From the NCBI GenBank assembly GCA_028872645.1, contig JAPKDK010000132.1, forward strand, positions 1-7,787: a stretch of 7,787 bases of DNA. The letters run 5' to 3'. Below are positions 6,990 to 7,787 of the stretch, in pieces. The stretch comes from Verrucomicrobiota bacterium. Its GTDB lineage: Bacteria; Verrucomicrobiota; Verrucomicrobiia; Limisphaerales; UBA1100. The number at the start of each line of letters is the position of its first letter. The first letter of the stretch is position 1. The position numbers and the translations under genes are program-made. The notes below the pieces were generated by a model, which did not search any database, was not told the DNA's origin, and saw nothing but the letters and a program-made list of their open reading frames with translations.

Positions 6990-7787
6990 TGAAATACCGT
7001 CGCTTTGGCAAAACGAATTTGGAGATGCCGGTGTTCTCCTGCGGGGGAATGCGGTATCAGCACAAGTGGAGCGACATCGAGTGGAGCGAGGTGCCGGACG
7101 ACGGCCAGAAGAATCTTGAAGCCACTATTCATCGTGCCGTTGAAGTGGGCATCAACCATATCGAAACCGCACGCGGGTATGGCTCATCGGAAATGCAACT
7201 CGGGCCGGTGCTCAAAAAACTGCCGCGCGAAAAACTCATCGTGCAAACCAAAGTGGCGCCCTTTGCCAATCCGCGTGAGTTTCTCGAGACCTTCCAAAAA
7301 TCATTGGACTACCTCCAGCTCGATCACGTGGATTTGCTTTCGCTGCACGGCATCAACAATCAGGAAATCCTCGATTGGTCACTCGGCCCCACCGGCTGCG
7401 TCGCCGCCGCGCGTTGGCTTCAAAAAGAAGGTCGCGTGCGGCACGTTGGATTTTCCACCCACGCCACCACCGATTTGATTTTGAAAGCCATCGAGAGCGA
7501 TGCCTTCGATTACATCAACCTGCACTGGTATTTTGTAAACGACCTCAACTGGCCCGCCATTGAAGCCTCCGCCGCGCACGATATGGGCGTCTTCATCATC
7601 AGCCCTAACGACAAAGGCGGTAAACTCTACGCCCCGCCCCCCAAGCTCACCACGCTGTGCGAGCCGCTGCACCCGATGCAGTTTAATGACCTCTATTGTT
7701 TGAATCGTAAAGAGGTGCACACGCTCAGCTGCGGCGCGGCCAAGCCAAGCGATTTCGACTGCCATCTTGAGGCACTGGAACATTATG
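6989..7787 (+). CDS. Aldo/keto reductase family protein (3' end outside window)
   Basis: This is probably an NAD(P)H-dependent oxidoreductase of the aldo/keto reductase fold; 266 codons are visible and the frame is open at the window edge. Seen: the N-terminal MKYRRFGKTNLEMPVFSCGGMR (RRFGKTNL at 4-11) typical of the family, then GINHIETARGYGSSEMQLG (54-72). The catalytic Tyr is Tyr64, Lys is Lys88 in VQTKVA, and His is His120 in LLSLHGI. The usual Asp of the tetrad, in the DTA motif, is Glu59. Further on, the GRVRHVGFSTH block (148-158) matches the KVRYIGFS strand of the family. The gene starts inside the mqnD stop (TAATG), so the two are very likely cotranscribed and coupled. Cysteines at 224, 237, 248 and 258 are visible, but they do not form a clear cluster motif in the part shown. 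The substrate is unknown, and the menaquinone link is by position only. A GGA three bases before the ATG is too close to act as a normal ribosome binding site. Confidence 0.88.
   Translation, partial: MKYRRFGKTNLEMPVFSCGGMRYQHKWSDIEWSEVPDDGQKNLEATIHRAVEVGINHIETARGYGSSEMQLGPVLKKLPREKLIVQTKVAPFANPREFLETFQKSLDYLQLDHVDLLSLHGINNQEILDWSLGPTGCVAAARWLQKEGRVRHVGFSTHATTDLILKAIESDAFDYINLHWYFVNDLNWPAIEASAAHDMGVFIISPNDKGGKLYAPPPKLTTLCEPLHPMQFNDLYCLNRKEVHTLSCGAAKPSDFDCHLEALEHY

Noticed and set aside
7379..7783. A 134-codon minus-strand frame near the right edge
   Set aside because: It is antisense to the aldo/keto reductase gene, and its translation shows no recognisable family motif.
1..7787. Mobile elements, CRISPR arrays, tRNA or rRNA genes, intrinsic terminators
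   Set aside because: I saw no direct repeat array, transposase-like protein, cloverleaf-like sequence, or GC hairpin followed by a T-run at a gene end.

Overview
The window reads as ordinary chromosomal DNA of a Gram-negative-type bacterium with moderately high GC. It holds two divergent gene blocks packed almost without gaps. The lipoprotein-anchored peptide-binding protein, the futalosine-route menaquinone gene and the scarcity of Shine-Dalgarno motifs would suit a Verrucomicrobiota- or Planctomycetota-like organism. That assignment is an inference from gene style, and there is no rRNA or marker gene here to settle it.

Positions 1-6047 (minus strand, transcribed right to left) hold one five-gene ABC importer operon for peptides. 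The order is an inner-membrane permease of the YejB type, a second permease of the YejE type, a large lipoprotein solute-binding protein of the YejA type, and two separate ATPases of the OppD and OppF types. The last gene runs off the left edge of the window. The junctions are extremely tight: 2 nt, 7 nt, 2 nt, then a 4-nt ATGA overlap. This points to one mRNA with coupled translation. The binding protein would capture a peptide or peptide-like ligand in the periplasm. The two permeases would form the channel, and the ATPase pair would drive import.

Positions 6048-6143 are a 96-bp divergent intergenic region that must contain the control signals of both blocks. It holds a short perfect inverted repeat.

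Positions 6144-7787 (plus strand) hold mqnD, the menaquinone (futalosine pathway) enzyme 1,4-dihydroxy-6-naphthoate synthase. A 1-nt stop/start overlap joins it to an aldo/keto reductase family gene that runs off the right edge.

I see no tRNA, rRNA, CRISPR array, insertion sequence, phage gene or convincing terminator. The points worth a second look are variations within known families: an extra periplasmic segment in the YejB-like permease, loss of two of the usual C-terminal cysteines in the OppD-like ATPase, Glu for the usual catalytic Asp in the reductase, and a three-codon mini-ORF bridging two operon genes. I found no clear sign of a wholly new system.
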